Assembly (NCBI GenBank): GCA_017471085.1
Contig: JAFUWW010000015.1
Location: forward strand, 1 to 23,855
Length of the DNA stretch: 23,855 nt
Source: Bacteroidales bacterium
GTDB taxonomy: Bacteria > Bacteroidota > Bacteroidia > Bacteroidales > UBA932
Reading direction: 5' to 3'
The position numbers were made by a program, and so were the translations under genes. The notes beneath the pieces were generated by a model. It saw only the letters and a program-made list of their open reading frames with translations. It did no database searches and was not told the origin of the DNA. Below are positions 9,675 through 17,680 of this stretch, piece by piece. Each line of letters opens with the position of its first letter. Position 1 is the stretch's first letter.

Positions 9675-10255
9675 CAGGATTCAGCGGAGGCGCTTTCGGC
9701 ACGGCGCTCCTTTCGTCCGACCTGGCCTCCCGTTTCCCCGAGAATACGAATATCACTGCCTATGTGGACGCCGGCCTCCTGATCAAGGACAATTGGCATG
9801 ATGTGGCTGTGAACCAGTGGCATGCGCCGGATTCCATCTCTTCGTTCATCATGTCGGACAATCTGGCCCTGGACGGCCTGAAAGCCCTTCACCGCAAGCA
9901 TCCCGGCGTGAAGATCCTTTTCGAATGCTCGGTCCGCGACGCCGCTTTCTCCAATTACCAGGCCTACATCGACCGGGGAGACAACATGACCACCACCAAG
10001 GCCGACGGAGACCGCTTCAATGGCTATCTTAGGCAGATGGTGAAGGATTTCCGGGAAGCCATTCCGGAAGGCGGCCTTTTCCTTTGGGACGATATCGTCT
10101 CCGACGAGAAAGAGCAGCTGACGCTGCATACCATCGAAATGACGCACCATTTCTTCGATGACCGGGCCGGGAACGGCAGCATCGCGGAGTGGGTTTCCTC
10201 TGCCGTCAAGGGAGATGTGTATTCAAAAGGATTGGATTTATTGGACCATGAATAA
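9602..10255 (+). pseudogene. Pectin acetylesterase-like gene remnant lacking its N-terminal part
   Basis: C-terminal two thirds of a PAE/Notum-family (pectin acetylesterase-like) serine hydrolase, a group that removes O-acetyl groups. The family reading starts at GYTNYDKTMEQV (9602) with no start codon or signal peptide; the first ATG is internal at 9626. Visible from that ATG: nucleophile elbow GFSGGAFG with Ser20, VDAG, NQWHAPDSI, an Asp-rich loop IDRGDNMTT, and LHTIEMTHHFF carrying the candidate catalytic His. The N-terminal oxyanion-hole segment and secretion signal are gone, so it is probably inactive unless the locus is misassembled. It is out of frame with the GH3 it abuts. Its TAA overlaps the next ATG (ATGAATAA). 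The family call is by motif only. Confidence 0.65.
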
Positions 10256-12269
10256 GATTGTTATCGTAACGGCGGCTTTCCTCACGCTGGCCGCCTGTGC
10301 CCGGGGACAGCAGGTCCCGGCCGATTATGTGGCGCTCCCGGAAGGAGTGTCAGTGGAAACTTACACCTATGCCGTGAAAGGGACCGATACCCTCCGGCTC
10401 GACTTTTATCGCAATACAGCCTTGGAGGGCCCCCAGCCCACGTTCATCTATGTCCACGGCGGCAGCTGGGCAGACGGTACCCGCAAGGATGCCAAGTGGA
10501 TCGGCCGGGTGGCAAAGCATGGCCTGAATGCCGTGAGCATCAGCTATCGGCTTTCCAACAAGGGCAAGGAGATCGGCGATTCCACCGTTTTCGGGACGCA
10601 GTTCAGCCACGCCATCACCGTCGCCGTTGAAGATTTATACGATGCCACCCGTTATCTGCTGGACAACGGTGAAAAACTGGGGGTTGACCCTGCCAAAGTC
10701 ATCATCTCCGGCGGGTCGGCTGGGGCGACTAATTGCATCATGGCCGAATACTGGCGCTGCAACGGGGAGGAAATCGCCACGTCCCGTCTGCCGGAAGGCT
10801 TCCGCTATGCCGGCGTCATTCCCTGGGCGGGCGGTGTCTGGAAAATCGGCATGGAACGGCCGGAATGGAAAGAGCAGCCCGCGCCGCACATGTTCTGCCA
10901 CGGCACCAAGGACTGGGTCGTCCCGTTCTGGGATCAGATGATTCCCGCTTCCAATTTTGGCGCTTACGGCCCGGAGACCCTCTCGGCCATCTTCCGCGAG
11001 AACGGCTGGCCGTACGAGACGCTGTTCGTGGAAGATGCCGACCATTATATGGCGGGCGGTCCTTCCTATATGGAGTCCACGCCCAACGAAAAAGTGGATT
11101 ACACCGGCCAGATGCTGGATTTCATCGACCGCTTCATCCTGGACGGTCAGAAGATGCAAATTGACTATAAGGAAAAGGACCTGGACGGTGTGCGGGACCT
11201 GAAAAAGGTCATGGGCAAAACCCTCCAGCTGATGGCTTCCGGCAAAGTGAATTCCGGAGCCCTGCCGCAGTATTCCTCCGGTGCGGAAGTCTCCGTAGAG
11301 ACCTTCACCTATGCCGTCAAGGGGGCCGATACCCTCCGCCTGGATGTGTACCGCGACCCTTCTTTCACGGGCAAGCGTCCGGTGCTGATGTACCAGTTCC
11401 CCGGCGGCTGGGAAGGCGGCACCCGGAAAGATATGGACGGGCATCTGTTCCCGTTCTTCCGTCCCTTCGCCGCCATGGGCTACGTGGTTGTATCCATCGA
11501 TTACCGCCTGGGATACCTCCAGGCCCGCAAATCCAGTCGTGTGGCCGATATCTCCCTGACCAAGGTCATTGAAGACGGACAGTTGGACGACCCGGCCGTG
11601 ACTTCGGCCACCATGGATGCCATCGAAATGGCCGTGGAAGACATGTACGATGCCACGCGTTTCATCGTGGAGCACGCCAAGGAGTGGAACATCGATCCGG
11701 AGAACATCATTGCCATGGGTGGCAGCGCCGGAGCGGGAAACGTCCTTATCGGCGAGTACTGGAGGGCGAACGGGACGGAACTGGCCCGGAAGCACCTGCC
11801 CAAAGGCTTTGCCTATTCGGCCGTTATCCCCTGTGCCGGCGCCATCTGGCACAAAACGGACGAGCCCATTGTCTGGAAGAACAAGCCAGCCCCGCTGATC
11901 TTCTTCCACGGAATGGCCGATGCCATCATCCCCTTTGAAGAAACCGTCTGCGAGAAAGCCGGAGTCACCCTTTCCGGGCCGGCCAGCATGCTCGGCAGCC
12001 TGGAGGCGGTTGACGCTACGTATGTCCTGTATGGCGTGGAAGAGAGTGACCATCTGTGGGCTGGACTACCTACCGGCTACCTGAATGTGCTCCTGGATGG
12101 CCTGATTGACCGCATCGCTACTAATAAGGAGCAAATCCAGGCCCGGTTTACTGAACGCAGCCTGGAAGGCCCGCACAATGCCGTCTGGTTCATGTCCCAT
12201 TATCTGGGCCTTACCCCTGAAATGTTACAACAATTAGCCGCACAGAAAGAAAATGAAAAGAATCAGTAG
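10248..12269 (+). CDS. Lipoprotein with two tandem alpha/beta-hydrolase (esterase) domains
   Basis: A 673-residue lipoprotein made of two consecutive esterase domains. The start is the ATG at 10248, because it gives a lipoprotein signal (lipobox LAAC, Cys17); the frame is open further upstream without a better start. Domain A (about 30-325): HGGSW (70-74), GGSAGA with Ser157, Asp222 and His266. Domain B (about 347-650): FPGGWEGG (384-391), GGSAGA with Ser493, Asp558 and His602. Each domain has a full triad of the BD-FAE/hormone-sensitive-lipase-like esterase type, probably deacylating carbohydrate esters (inference). Both begin with nearly the same stretch, VSVETxTYAVKGxDTLRLD, although the rest differs. 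Domain B resembles the product of the gene at 15424 more than it resembles domain A. It overlaps both neighbours (8 and 17 bases), indicating translational coupling. Confidence 0.85.
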   Translation: MNKIVIVTAAFLTLAACARGQQVPADYVALPEGVSVETYTYAVKGTDTLRLDFYRNTALEGPQPTFIYVHGGSWADGTRKDAKWIGRVAKHGLNAVSISYRLSNKGKEIGDSTVFGTQFSHAITVAVEDLYDATRYLLDNGEKLGVDPAKVIISGGSAGATNCIMAEYWRCNGEEIATSRLPEGFRYAGVIPWAGGVWKIGMERPEWKEQPAPHMFCHGTKDWVVPFWDQMIPASNFGAYGPETLSAIFRENGWPYETLFVEDADHYMAGGPSYMESTPNEKVDYTGQMLDFIDRFILDGQKMQIDYKEKDLDGVRDLKKVMGKTLQLMASGKVNSGALPQYSSGAEVSVETFTYAVKGADTLRLDVYRDPSFTGKRPVLMYQFPGGWEGGTRKDMDGHLFPFFRPFAAMGYVVVSIDYRLGYLQARKSSRVADISLTKVIEDGQLDDPAVTSATMDAIEMAVEDMYDATRFIVEHAKEWNIDPENIIAMGGSAGAGNVLIGEYWRANGTELARKHLPKGFAYSAVIPCAGAIWHKTDEPIVWKNKPAPLIFFHGMADAIIPFEETVCEKAGVTLSGPASMLGSLEAVDATYVLYGVEESDHLWAGLPTGYLNVLLDGLIDRIATNKEQIQARFTERSLEGPHNAVWFMSHYLGLTPEMLQQLAAQKENEKNQ

Positions 12270-13179
12270 TATCCTTGCCGCCGTCGTTCTCCTATCGGCC
12301 TGTGGCTCAACCGGCAAAGTGTTTACGGAAGGAGAAATCATCCGGCTTTATGATGAGAATGCTCCCGGTTATGGTGATGTTCGCGTGTCGGAAGTGAATC
12401 TGAGCGACAAGGTCCTTTTCAATGTCCAGGATCCCACCCTGCAGGTATTCCCGGCCGAAAAGCCCAATGGAACGGCCGTATTGGTGGTCCCTGGCGGCGG
12501 TTTCTGCATGCTCTCTTATGCGGGAGAGGGGGTGGATGTGGCCAAAGAATTGAACAAAAAGGGCATCACGGCCTTTGTCCTGAAATACCGCCTGAATCCG
12601 ATGATCAAGGAAGACGGAGAGCAGGCTTCCAATCTGGTGGAACTGGCCCAGGTGTACAAGACCACTTATCTGAAGGACCTGGCCGTGGCGGAAAAACTCC
12701 CGGAAGAGAAGGAACAGAGAATCAGCTGGCAGGCCTTGCATACGCCTTGCTCTCCGCTGGCTTTTGAAGATGCCGACAATGCCATCCGGTATATCCGTGC
12801 CCATGCCAGGGAGTACGGCATCAGGCAACTGGGGATGGTGGGCTTCTCGGCTGGCGCCATGATCACGCTGCATCAGATTCTTGATCATCAGGACGATACC
12901 CGTCCGGACTTTGCCGGGGTGATCTATGGTGGTTGGTACGAGCCCTTTGAGGCCCCGGCCGATGCCATGCCGCTTTTCCTGAGCTCCCCGGTTCACGATG
13001 TCTTTGCCGCCGAGGAGTCCTGGTGGGTGTACCGGGCCTGGCGGGATGCCAAAGTTCCTGTGGAAATCCACGATTTCAGCAAGGCGGAGCATGGCTACGG
13101 GGCCGGCAAGGACGGCACCGCCAAAGATGCCTGGATTGATATGTTTTGCGCTTTTTTGAAAGATTATAAGTTCCTCTGA
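12253..13179 (+). CDS. Lipoprotein alpha/beta hydrolase, acetylxylan/feruloyl-esterase-like
   Basis: A 308-residue lipoprotein (MKRISSILAAVVLLSAC, Cys17). Its alpha/beta hydrolase fold shows PGGGF (80-84) as oxyanion loop, GFSAGA with nucleophile Ser199, probable acid Asp249 in PVHDVF, and His280 in AEHGYG. Proteins of this shape in Bacteroidota are often annotated as xylanase-like or acetylxylan esterases. An esterase acting on acylated sugars outside the inner membrane is the best guess, with the substrate unproven. A stretch between about 115 and 165 (KEDGEQASNLVELAQ onward) is longer than in minimal family members and may form a lid. The ATG lies inside the end of the preceding gene, and the next gene starts one base after its stop. 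Confidence 0.8.
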   Translation: MKRISSILAAVVLLSACGSTGKVFTEGEIIRLYDENAPGYGDVRVSEVNLSDKVLFNVQDPTLQVFPAEKPNGTAVLVVPGGGFCMLSYAGEGVDVAKELNKKGITAFVLKYRLNPMIKEDGEQASNLVELAQVYKTTYLKDLAVAEKLPEEKEQRISWQALHTPCSPLAFEDADNAIRYIRAHAREYGIRQLGMVGFSAGAMITLHQILDHQDDTRPDFAGVIYGGWYEPFEAPADAMPLFLSSPVHDVFAAEESWWVYRAWRDAKVPVEIHDFSKAEHGYGAGKDGTAKDAWIDMFCAFLKDYKFL

Positions 13180-13180
13180 T

Positions 13181-14524
13181 ATGAAAAAACTGGCATTGAT
13201 ACTAACAGCCGTATGGGCTTGTTTGACGGCCTTTGCCGCCAACCCCGTCATCCGCGTTGAGGGCGGAATGATCCAGGGAGTGAAAGAAGGAAAAGTGACT
13301 GTCTTTAAAGGAATTCCCTATGCTGCACCGCCGGTTGGAGACCTGCGCTGGCAGGCTCCGCAGCCTGTACTTCCATGGAATGGCGTCAGGGTGTGCGACC
13401 AGTTCGGCCCCATCGCCATGCAGGCCGATCAAGATCCCAAGGGCTTTTATTTTAAGGAATTTTATTGGCAGGGACTGCCGGAAAGAAGCGAGGACTGCCT
13501 GTATCTGAACATATGGACACCCTCCAAGGCTGTCGGCAAGACTGCCAAAAAGCTGCCCGTTGCCCTGTGGATCCATGGCGGTGGATTCAGCGCCGGATTC
13601 AGCAATGAGATTACCATGGACGGTTCCGAGTGGGCCAAGCGCGGTGTAATCCTGGTGAGCATCAATTACCGTCTGGGTATGTTGGGTTTCCTGGGTGGGA
13701 ACTATGGCGTTCAGGACCAGATGGCTGCCCTGAAATGGGTCCATGACAATATCGCAGCCTTTGGCGGAGACCCTGCCAACATTACCCTGATGGGTCAGAG
13801 TGCCGGTGCATTGAGCATCAAACAACTGGTTTCGTCGCCCCTTTCCAGGGATTATATCGCCAAAGCCATCATCCAGAGTGGCGGCGGCCTGGCGGAACTT
13901 TCCACGGCACCCGCCAAGCAGCAGGAGGCCAGTGACGGCCATGAACTGGCCGAGGCCGCCGGTTATGAGAGTGTGGATGCCATGCGTAACGTTCCGTATT
14001 CCGAGCTGGAAGCCAAGCTGCAACCCGTAATCATGGGCCTGCTCCTGAAAGCTTTGACGGAAGGAAAGGATGCTACCGCAGCTCTGGTCACCGTTCCTCA
14101 TTGGGATGGCAAAGTGGTGGACAAAGACTTCGACACCGCAGTCTATGACGGAACAGTGGCCGATATCCCTTATCTTATCGGCTCCGTCACAGCCGATGGC
14201 GAAATGCTGGGCGGAGAGGCTGTGCGCCGTTTCAGTCACTACCGGAATGCACACAGCGCCCACAAGGCCTATTCTTACCAGTTCACCCGCAACCTGCCCG
14301 GTGATGACGAGGATCCCGCAGCGGACTCCGGCGCCTTCCATTCCGGAGAACTCTGGTACATGTTCGGCACCCTGAATCGCTCCTGGCGCCCCTTTACCAA
14401 GGCCGATTACAAGTTGAGCAGGCAGATGCTGGACGCCTGGACCCGCTTCTGCAAGACCGGCAACCCCGGCTGGGCCCCTGATACAGAGACCGCCCCGAGT
14501 ATGAAAGTTTTTGACATTCAATAA
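13181..14524 (+). CDS. Type B carboxylesterase, unusually compact
   Basis: A 447-residue secreted carboxylesterase of the type B family (cholinesterase-like fold). Signal peptide about 1-20 (LTAFAA-N). Family motifs are clear: FKGIPYAAPPVGDLRW (42-57), EDCLYLNIWTP (104-114), IHGGGFSAG (131-139), GGDPANITLMGQSAGA with Ser207, and GAFHSGEL with His387; the acidic residue is probably Glu341 (TADGEM). Members are usually well over 500 residues. Here the stretch between IGSVTADGE (333-341) and YSYQFTR (364-370) is only about 25 residues, so part of the helical lid region appears to be missing in frame. The start lies one base after the upstream stop and the next gene begins four bases after its own stop. 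Confidence 0.9.
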   Translation: MKKLALILTAVWACLTAFAANPVIRVEGGMIQGVKEGKVTVFKGIPYAAPPVGDLRWQAPQPVLPWNGVRVCDQFGPIAMQADQDPKGFYFKEFYWQGLPERSEDCLYLNIWTPSKAVGKTAKKLPVALWIHGGGFSAGFSNEITMDGSEWAKRGVILVSINYRLGMLGFLGGNYGVQDQMAALKWVHDNIAAFGGDPANITLMGQSAGALSIKQLVSSPLSRDYIAKAIIQSGGGLAELSTAPAKQQEASDGHELAEAAGYESVDAMRNVPYSELEAKLQPVIMGLLLKALTEGKDATAALVTVPHWDGKVVDKDFDTAVYDGTVADIPYLIGSVTADGEMLGGEAVRRFSHYRNAHSAHKAYSYQFTRNLPGDDEDPAADSGAFHSGELWYMFGTLNRSWRPFTKADYKLSRQMLDAWTRFCKTGNPGWAPDTETAPSMKVFDIQ

Positions 14525-14528
14525 GAAA

Positions 14529-15422
14529 ATGAGAAGATTATACTTTTTGATGGCCATTGCCCTGTTGGTGTCTTGCCATTCCAAAGCCCAGGATACGGGA
14601 TTCTATAAAAATGTGGAAACCACGGCTGCCCTGGAATCCAAGTATCTGGCTTCAGGTCCTGAATCAGTGAAAGTGGTCGAGCTTCCTTCTGCTGATAAGG
14701 TTATCGGTAAAATCGTCGTTGTATATCCGGAGTCTTTGGAGACTTCCGATGCAAAATGGCCTCTCGTGAATATCGGCAATCCTTCCAATACGGATGCCGA
14801 TGGGATGATGGACCTCCTCCGGCATCTTGCTTCCTGGGGCTACATCGTCGTTGACAATATGGACAAACAGACGGGGACAGGGGCCTCTGTTTCCAAGACG
14901 CTGGATGAGTTCCTTGCGCTCTCCGCACAGGATGGAAATCTTTTCCAGGGCAAGGTGGACACGGATAAGATGGGCATTGCCGGCTATTCCCAGGGCGCTT
15001 GCGCCGTTGCGCTGGCAGCCACCCAGTATCCCAATGCCGGCTTGTACAAGGCCATCTATCTTTGCAGCTGTCCCCAGCCACAGCTGGGCATCAATTTCAA
15101 ATGGGGAGAATACCATTTTGCCGATTTCAAGGCGCCCGTCCTTACTTTCGCAGGTACCGGCGAATGGGATTCCAAGATCATCGCCCCTGCCGAGGTGTTT
15201 ACGCAAACCTTTGATGAGATTCCTGGGGGTATCCCTGCCGTACAGGCCCGCCGTAGCGGCAAAGACCATGAGCAGATGGGCGGAGAAGGCGATCCCTACA
15301 TGACTGCCTGGTTTGAATACTGGCTCAAGAATGACCAGGAAGCCGGAAAAGCCTTCATCGGCGAAGAGGCCGAACTGCTGCACAATGACCGCTGGCAGGA
15401 TGTAAGAATCAAGAACTTCTGA
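14529..15422 (+). CDS. Lipoprotein alpha/beta hydrolase, chlorophyllase/dienelactone-hydrolase-like
   Basis: A 297-residue lipoprotein hydrolase. A TTG start 18 bases upstream is possible, but the ATG at 14529 gives a standard lipoprotein signal (MRRLYFLMAIALLVSC, Cys16). The fold resembles the chlorophyllase/cutinase-like branch: YPESLETSDAKWPLVN strand region, WGYIVVD, elbow GYSQGA with Ser154, acid candidate Asp214 in GTGEWDS, and His247 in KDHEQMG. The substrate is unknown; the context points to acyl removal from complex substrates. It lies four bases after the carboxylesterase stop and one base before the next ATG, so it sits inside the same transcript. Confidence 0.78.
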   Translation: MRRLYFLMAIALLVSCHSKAQDTGFYKNVETTAALESKYLASGPESVKVVELPSADKVIGKIVVVYPESLETSDAKWPLVNIGNPSNTDADGMMDLLRHLASWGYIVVDNMDKQTGTGASVSKTLDEFLALSAQDGNLFQGKVDTDKMGIAGYSQGACAVALAATQYPNAGLYKAIYLCSCPQPQLGINFKWGEYHFADFKAPVLTFAGTGEWDSKIIAPAEVFTQTFDEIPGGIPAVQARRSGKDHEQMGGEGDPYMTAWFEYWLKNDQEAGKAFIGEEAELLHNDRWQDVRIKNF

Positions 15423-15423
15423 T

Positions 15424-16491
15424 ATGAAAATAATACTCATCGCCCTCGCTCTCGTAGCTTTGGGCTGCAGCGCAAAAGCGCAGGATATCGTCAAGGAAAC
15501 CGTCGTTTTCCGTGATACGCTCAAAATGGATGTCTATACCCGGGCCGATGTTGCGGCGGATTCGCTTCGTCCCGCGTTCATCTGGTCCTTCGGCGGCGGC
15601 TGGGAATCCGGCGACCGCCGCATCGACCCGTCGAAGGGCGTTTACAGGCAGATGCTGGATGAAGGGATGGTGGTGGTGGCCATCGACTATCGTCTGGGCG
15701 TGCTGGAAGCCCGCAAGAGCGGTGCCATGGCCGATGCCAGCATTTCCGAGATCGATGCGGACAAGCAGTGGAACCATCCGGCGGTGGCCGGTGCTATCCG
15801 TCGGGCCATCCGCCTGGCCGTGGAAGACCTCTACGATGCCACTTCGTGCCTGGTTTCCCGGGCGGAGCGCTGGCAGATCGACACTTCCAAGATCATTATC
15901 GGCGGCGGCAGCGCCGGTGCCATCAACAGCATCAATGCCGAATATCTCCGCTGCAACCGGGATGAGCTGGCTCTCAGGCACTTGCCGGCGGGCTTCCGTT
16001 ATGCAGGCATTGTCGGCGGCGCCTGCTCCGTTTGGGTGGATGGCATGGGAGAACTCTCCTGGGCGTCCAAGCCCTGCCCGGTGGCCATGTTCCACGGCAG
16101 CGCCGACCCTACCGTCAAATACGGCTGGCTGGATATGGACAAGGCCAGCTGCCGGATGGCGGGCGCTTCCGTGATTGCAGAAAGCCTCAAAGAGCAGCAG
16201 GTTCCTTATCTCTTGTACACCGGCCAGGGTTACGACCATGTCCTTTCCGGCATCCCGTTCGAAAGCTATGGCTATGAAATCATGGGCTTTATCAACCGGG
16301 TGATCCTGGGCGGTGAGAAACTTGCCATCGAAGTAGGGGAGACCGACTATAAAGGCTCCAAGAACCTCATCCGCTACTGGATGGAATCCATGGGAATGAC
16401 CGAGGAGCAGGTCCGTGCCGCCATTGCCGATGCCCTGACCGCCCAGGAAGCCCGCACCAAAGGCCTGGAGCAGATGGAACACAGGAAATAG
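15424..16491 (+). CDS. Secreted esterase related to domain B of the tandem esterase
   Basis: A 355-residue alpha/beta hydrolase of the same subfamily as the second domain encoded at 10248-12269. Shared landmarks are F(G/P)GGWE in place of HGGxW, RLGxLxARKS, the spacer DDPAV/NHPAV, AVEDxYDAT, and GGSAGA (Ser163 here), with Asp228 in GSADPT and His272 in GYDHV. The signal peptide ends near LGCSAKAQ: Cys15 could be lipidated, or signal peptidase I could cut after AKA. The C-terminal tail (about 300-355) is helical and charged, like the tail of the tandem protein. It begins one base after the preceding stop, in the context CTGATATGAAAA also seen at 13181. It is the last gene of the train; paired palindromes follow. 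Confidence 0.82.
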   Translation: MKIILIALALVALGCSAKAQDIVKETVVFRDTLKMDVYTRADVAADSLRPAFIWSFGGGWESGDRRIDPSKGVYRQMLDEGMVVVAIDYRLGVLEARKSGAMADASISEIDADKQWNHPAVAGAIRRAIRLAVEDLYDATSCLVSRAERWQIDTSKIIIGGGSAGAINSINAEYLRCNRDELALRHLPAGFRYAGIVGGACSVWVDGMGELSWASKPCPVAMFHGSADPTVKYGWLDMDKASCRMAGASVIAESLKEQQVPYLLYTGQGYDHVLSGIPFESYGYEIMGFINRVILGGEKLAIEVGETDYKGSKNLIRYWMESMGMTEEQVRAAIADALTAQEARTKGLEQMEHRK

Positions 16492-16496
16492 TATCG

Positions 16497-16549
16497 GCCA
16501 TGTTGCCGTACTTTTCGGCACTGCAGCGCACGCTGGCCTGCAACATGGC
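16497..16549. repeat. 53-bp palindromic repeat, copy 1
   Basis: Ten-base arms GCCATGTTGC (16497-16506) and GCAACATGGC (16540-16549) flank a 33-base interior with TTTCGGCACTGCAG at its centre. It lies five bases after the last esterase stop, so it may also fold in the mRNA as a 3' structure. Confidence 0.8.
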
Positions 16550-16580
16550 GGCGATTTGGGCTTTAGGAGCCGTTTTCCTG

Positions 16581-16633
16581 GCCATGTTGCAACGAATTTC
16601 GTCACTGCAGTGCGTTTGGGCTTGCAACATGGC
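16581..16633. repeat. 53-bp palindromic repeat, copy 2
   Basis: Same 10-base arms (16581-16590 and 16624-16633) and the same 33-base interior length as copy 1, with the perfect palindrome CACTGCAGTG in the middle. The period between copies is 84 bases. The arms match exactly while the interiors agree only at the centre and scattered positions. Confidence 0.8.
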
Positions 16634-16656
16634 ACAAAGGGGGCTGCCCCTGCAAC

Positions 16657-17580
16657 CTATTTCTTGGAACCGGCCAGGATCACTCCCGCGAGGATGGCGG
16701 CGCTGCCCAGACCGGAGACCAGGGTCATCCGCTCTCCCAGGATGATCATGGCGGTGACGAGGGTAAATACGGGGTTCAGGTACACGTAGTTGGTGGAGGT
16801 GACGTTCCCGAGTTTGGCCATCACCAGGTTCCAGAGCACGAAACACGCCAGGGAGGCGACCAGGCCCAGGAACAGCAGGTTCCAGTACACCACCGACTGT
16901 CCCAGAATGGCGGGGGAGAAGGAACCGGCCGATGCCCCCAGGAAGGGCAGGATGGTGAGAAGCCCGTAGAAGAACACTTTGCGGGTGGCGAATACCGCCC
17001 CGTAATCGGCCGTCATCTGTCCCATATACAGGCTGTAGAGCGCCCAGCAGAGTGCCGCTCCGATAGCCAGCAGGTCTCCTTTGGCCGATACTTCCAGCCG
17101 GCTTCCGTCGAAGACCACCATGGCCATGCCGATCAGCGCAAGGACCGTGCCGCCGATAAGCGGAAATCCCACCTGGACGTGCTCCAGCCCCCGGGCGAAG
17201 CGTCCGTGAGAGAGTTTCTTGTACACCAGTGTGAAGAGCAGGGTGAACAGCGGGGCTACGCACACCAGGAATGCCACGTTGGAGGCCTGGGTATAGGCAA
17301 GCGCAGTGTTCTCCGTGAGAAAATAGAAAGAGCCTCCGGTAATGCCCAGGAACAGGAACACCAGTTCGTCTTTCCAGGAGCGGCTCCAGCACCGGAGATT
17401 CTTCCTGTCCGACAGGCACAGCACCCAGATTCCTATATAGGCCAGGGTAAAGCGGATGGCAAAGATACCGGCGGGGTCCATTCCCGCTGCAATCAGCGTT
17501 TTCGTACAGACAAACGTGACGCCCCACACGGCCACAACAGCGAGGGCAAGCAGATGATAAAAGAAACGCGATTTTGCCAT
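16657..17580 (-). CDS. DMT-superfamily (EamA) transporter
   Basis: A 307-residue inner-membrane protein of the drug/metabolite transporter superfamily, with about ten hydrophobic segments and two EamA repeats. The first repeat starts with LLALAVVAVWGVTFV and ITGGSFYFLTENTALAYT; the second starts at GDLLAIGAALCWALYSLYMG and ends with NPVFTLVTAMIILGERM. Such proteins usually export amino acids, nucleosides or drugs; the substrate cannot be read here. The frame is open upstream, but the ATG at 17580 gives the usual short cytoplasmic start before the first helix. It converges on the esterase train, with the paired palindromes between, and diverges from the GH3 at 17681. A clear promoter was not found; AATTTTTG at 17598-17605 is a weak candidate. 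Confidence 0.9.
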   Translation of the reverse strand: MAKSRFFYHLLALAVVAVWGVTFVCTKTLIAAGMDPAGIFAIRFTLAYIGIWVLCLSDRKNLRCWSRSWKDELVFLFLGITGGSFYFLTENTALAYTQASNVAFLVCVAPLFTLLFTLVYKKLSHGRFARGLEHVQVGFPLIGGTVLALIGMAMVVFDGSRLEVSAKGDLLAIGAALCWALYSLYMGQMTADYGAVFATRKVFFYGLLTILPFLGASAGSFSPAILGQSVVYWNLLFLGLVASLACFVLWNLVMAKLGNVTSTNYVYLNPVFTLVTAMIILGERMTLVSGLGSAAILAGVILAGSKK

Positions 17581-17626
17581 AAACAGCCTGCAAGTTACAA
17601 AAATTGTTGATAACTGAGCACAAATC

Positions 17627-17660
17627 GTTGAGGAAGGACACATCTTTTTCCTTATTTTTG
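17627..17660 (+). promoter_or_regulatory. Probable promoter of the second GH3
   Basis: TATTTTTG (17653-17660) is a perfect TAnnTTTG. GTTG at 17627-17630 is a possible -33 element, with a slightly long 22-bp spacer. The ATG lies 20 bases after the -7 box. Confidence 0.6.
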
Positions 17661-17680
17661 CAGTATAGAAAAATGCAGAT

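Noticed and set aside
7563..16491. Calling the hydrolase train a polysaccharide utilisation locus
   Set aside because: No SusC/SusD pair, surface glycan-binding protein or characteristic regulator is present in the window; the link to polysaccharide is only by enzyme type.
16497..16633. Paired repeats as a CRISPR array
   Set aside because: Only two units, arms of just 10 identical bases, palindromic structure and no cas genes.
16367..17641. Minus-strand frame joining a shifted reading of the transporter to the repeated MLQAxxxCSxExxxNMA peptide
   Set aside because: The transporter's true frame is different and complete, and the repeated peptide is better explained by the palindromic DNA units.
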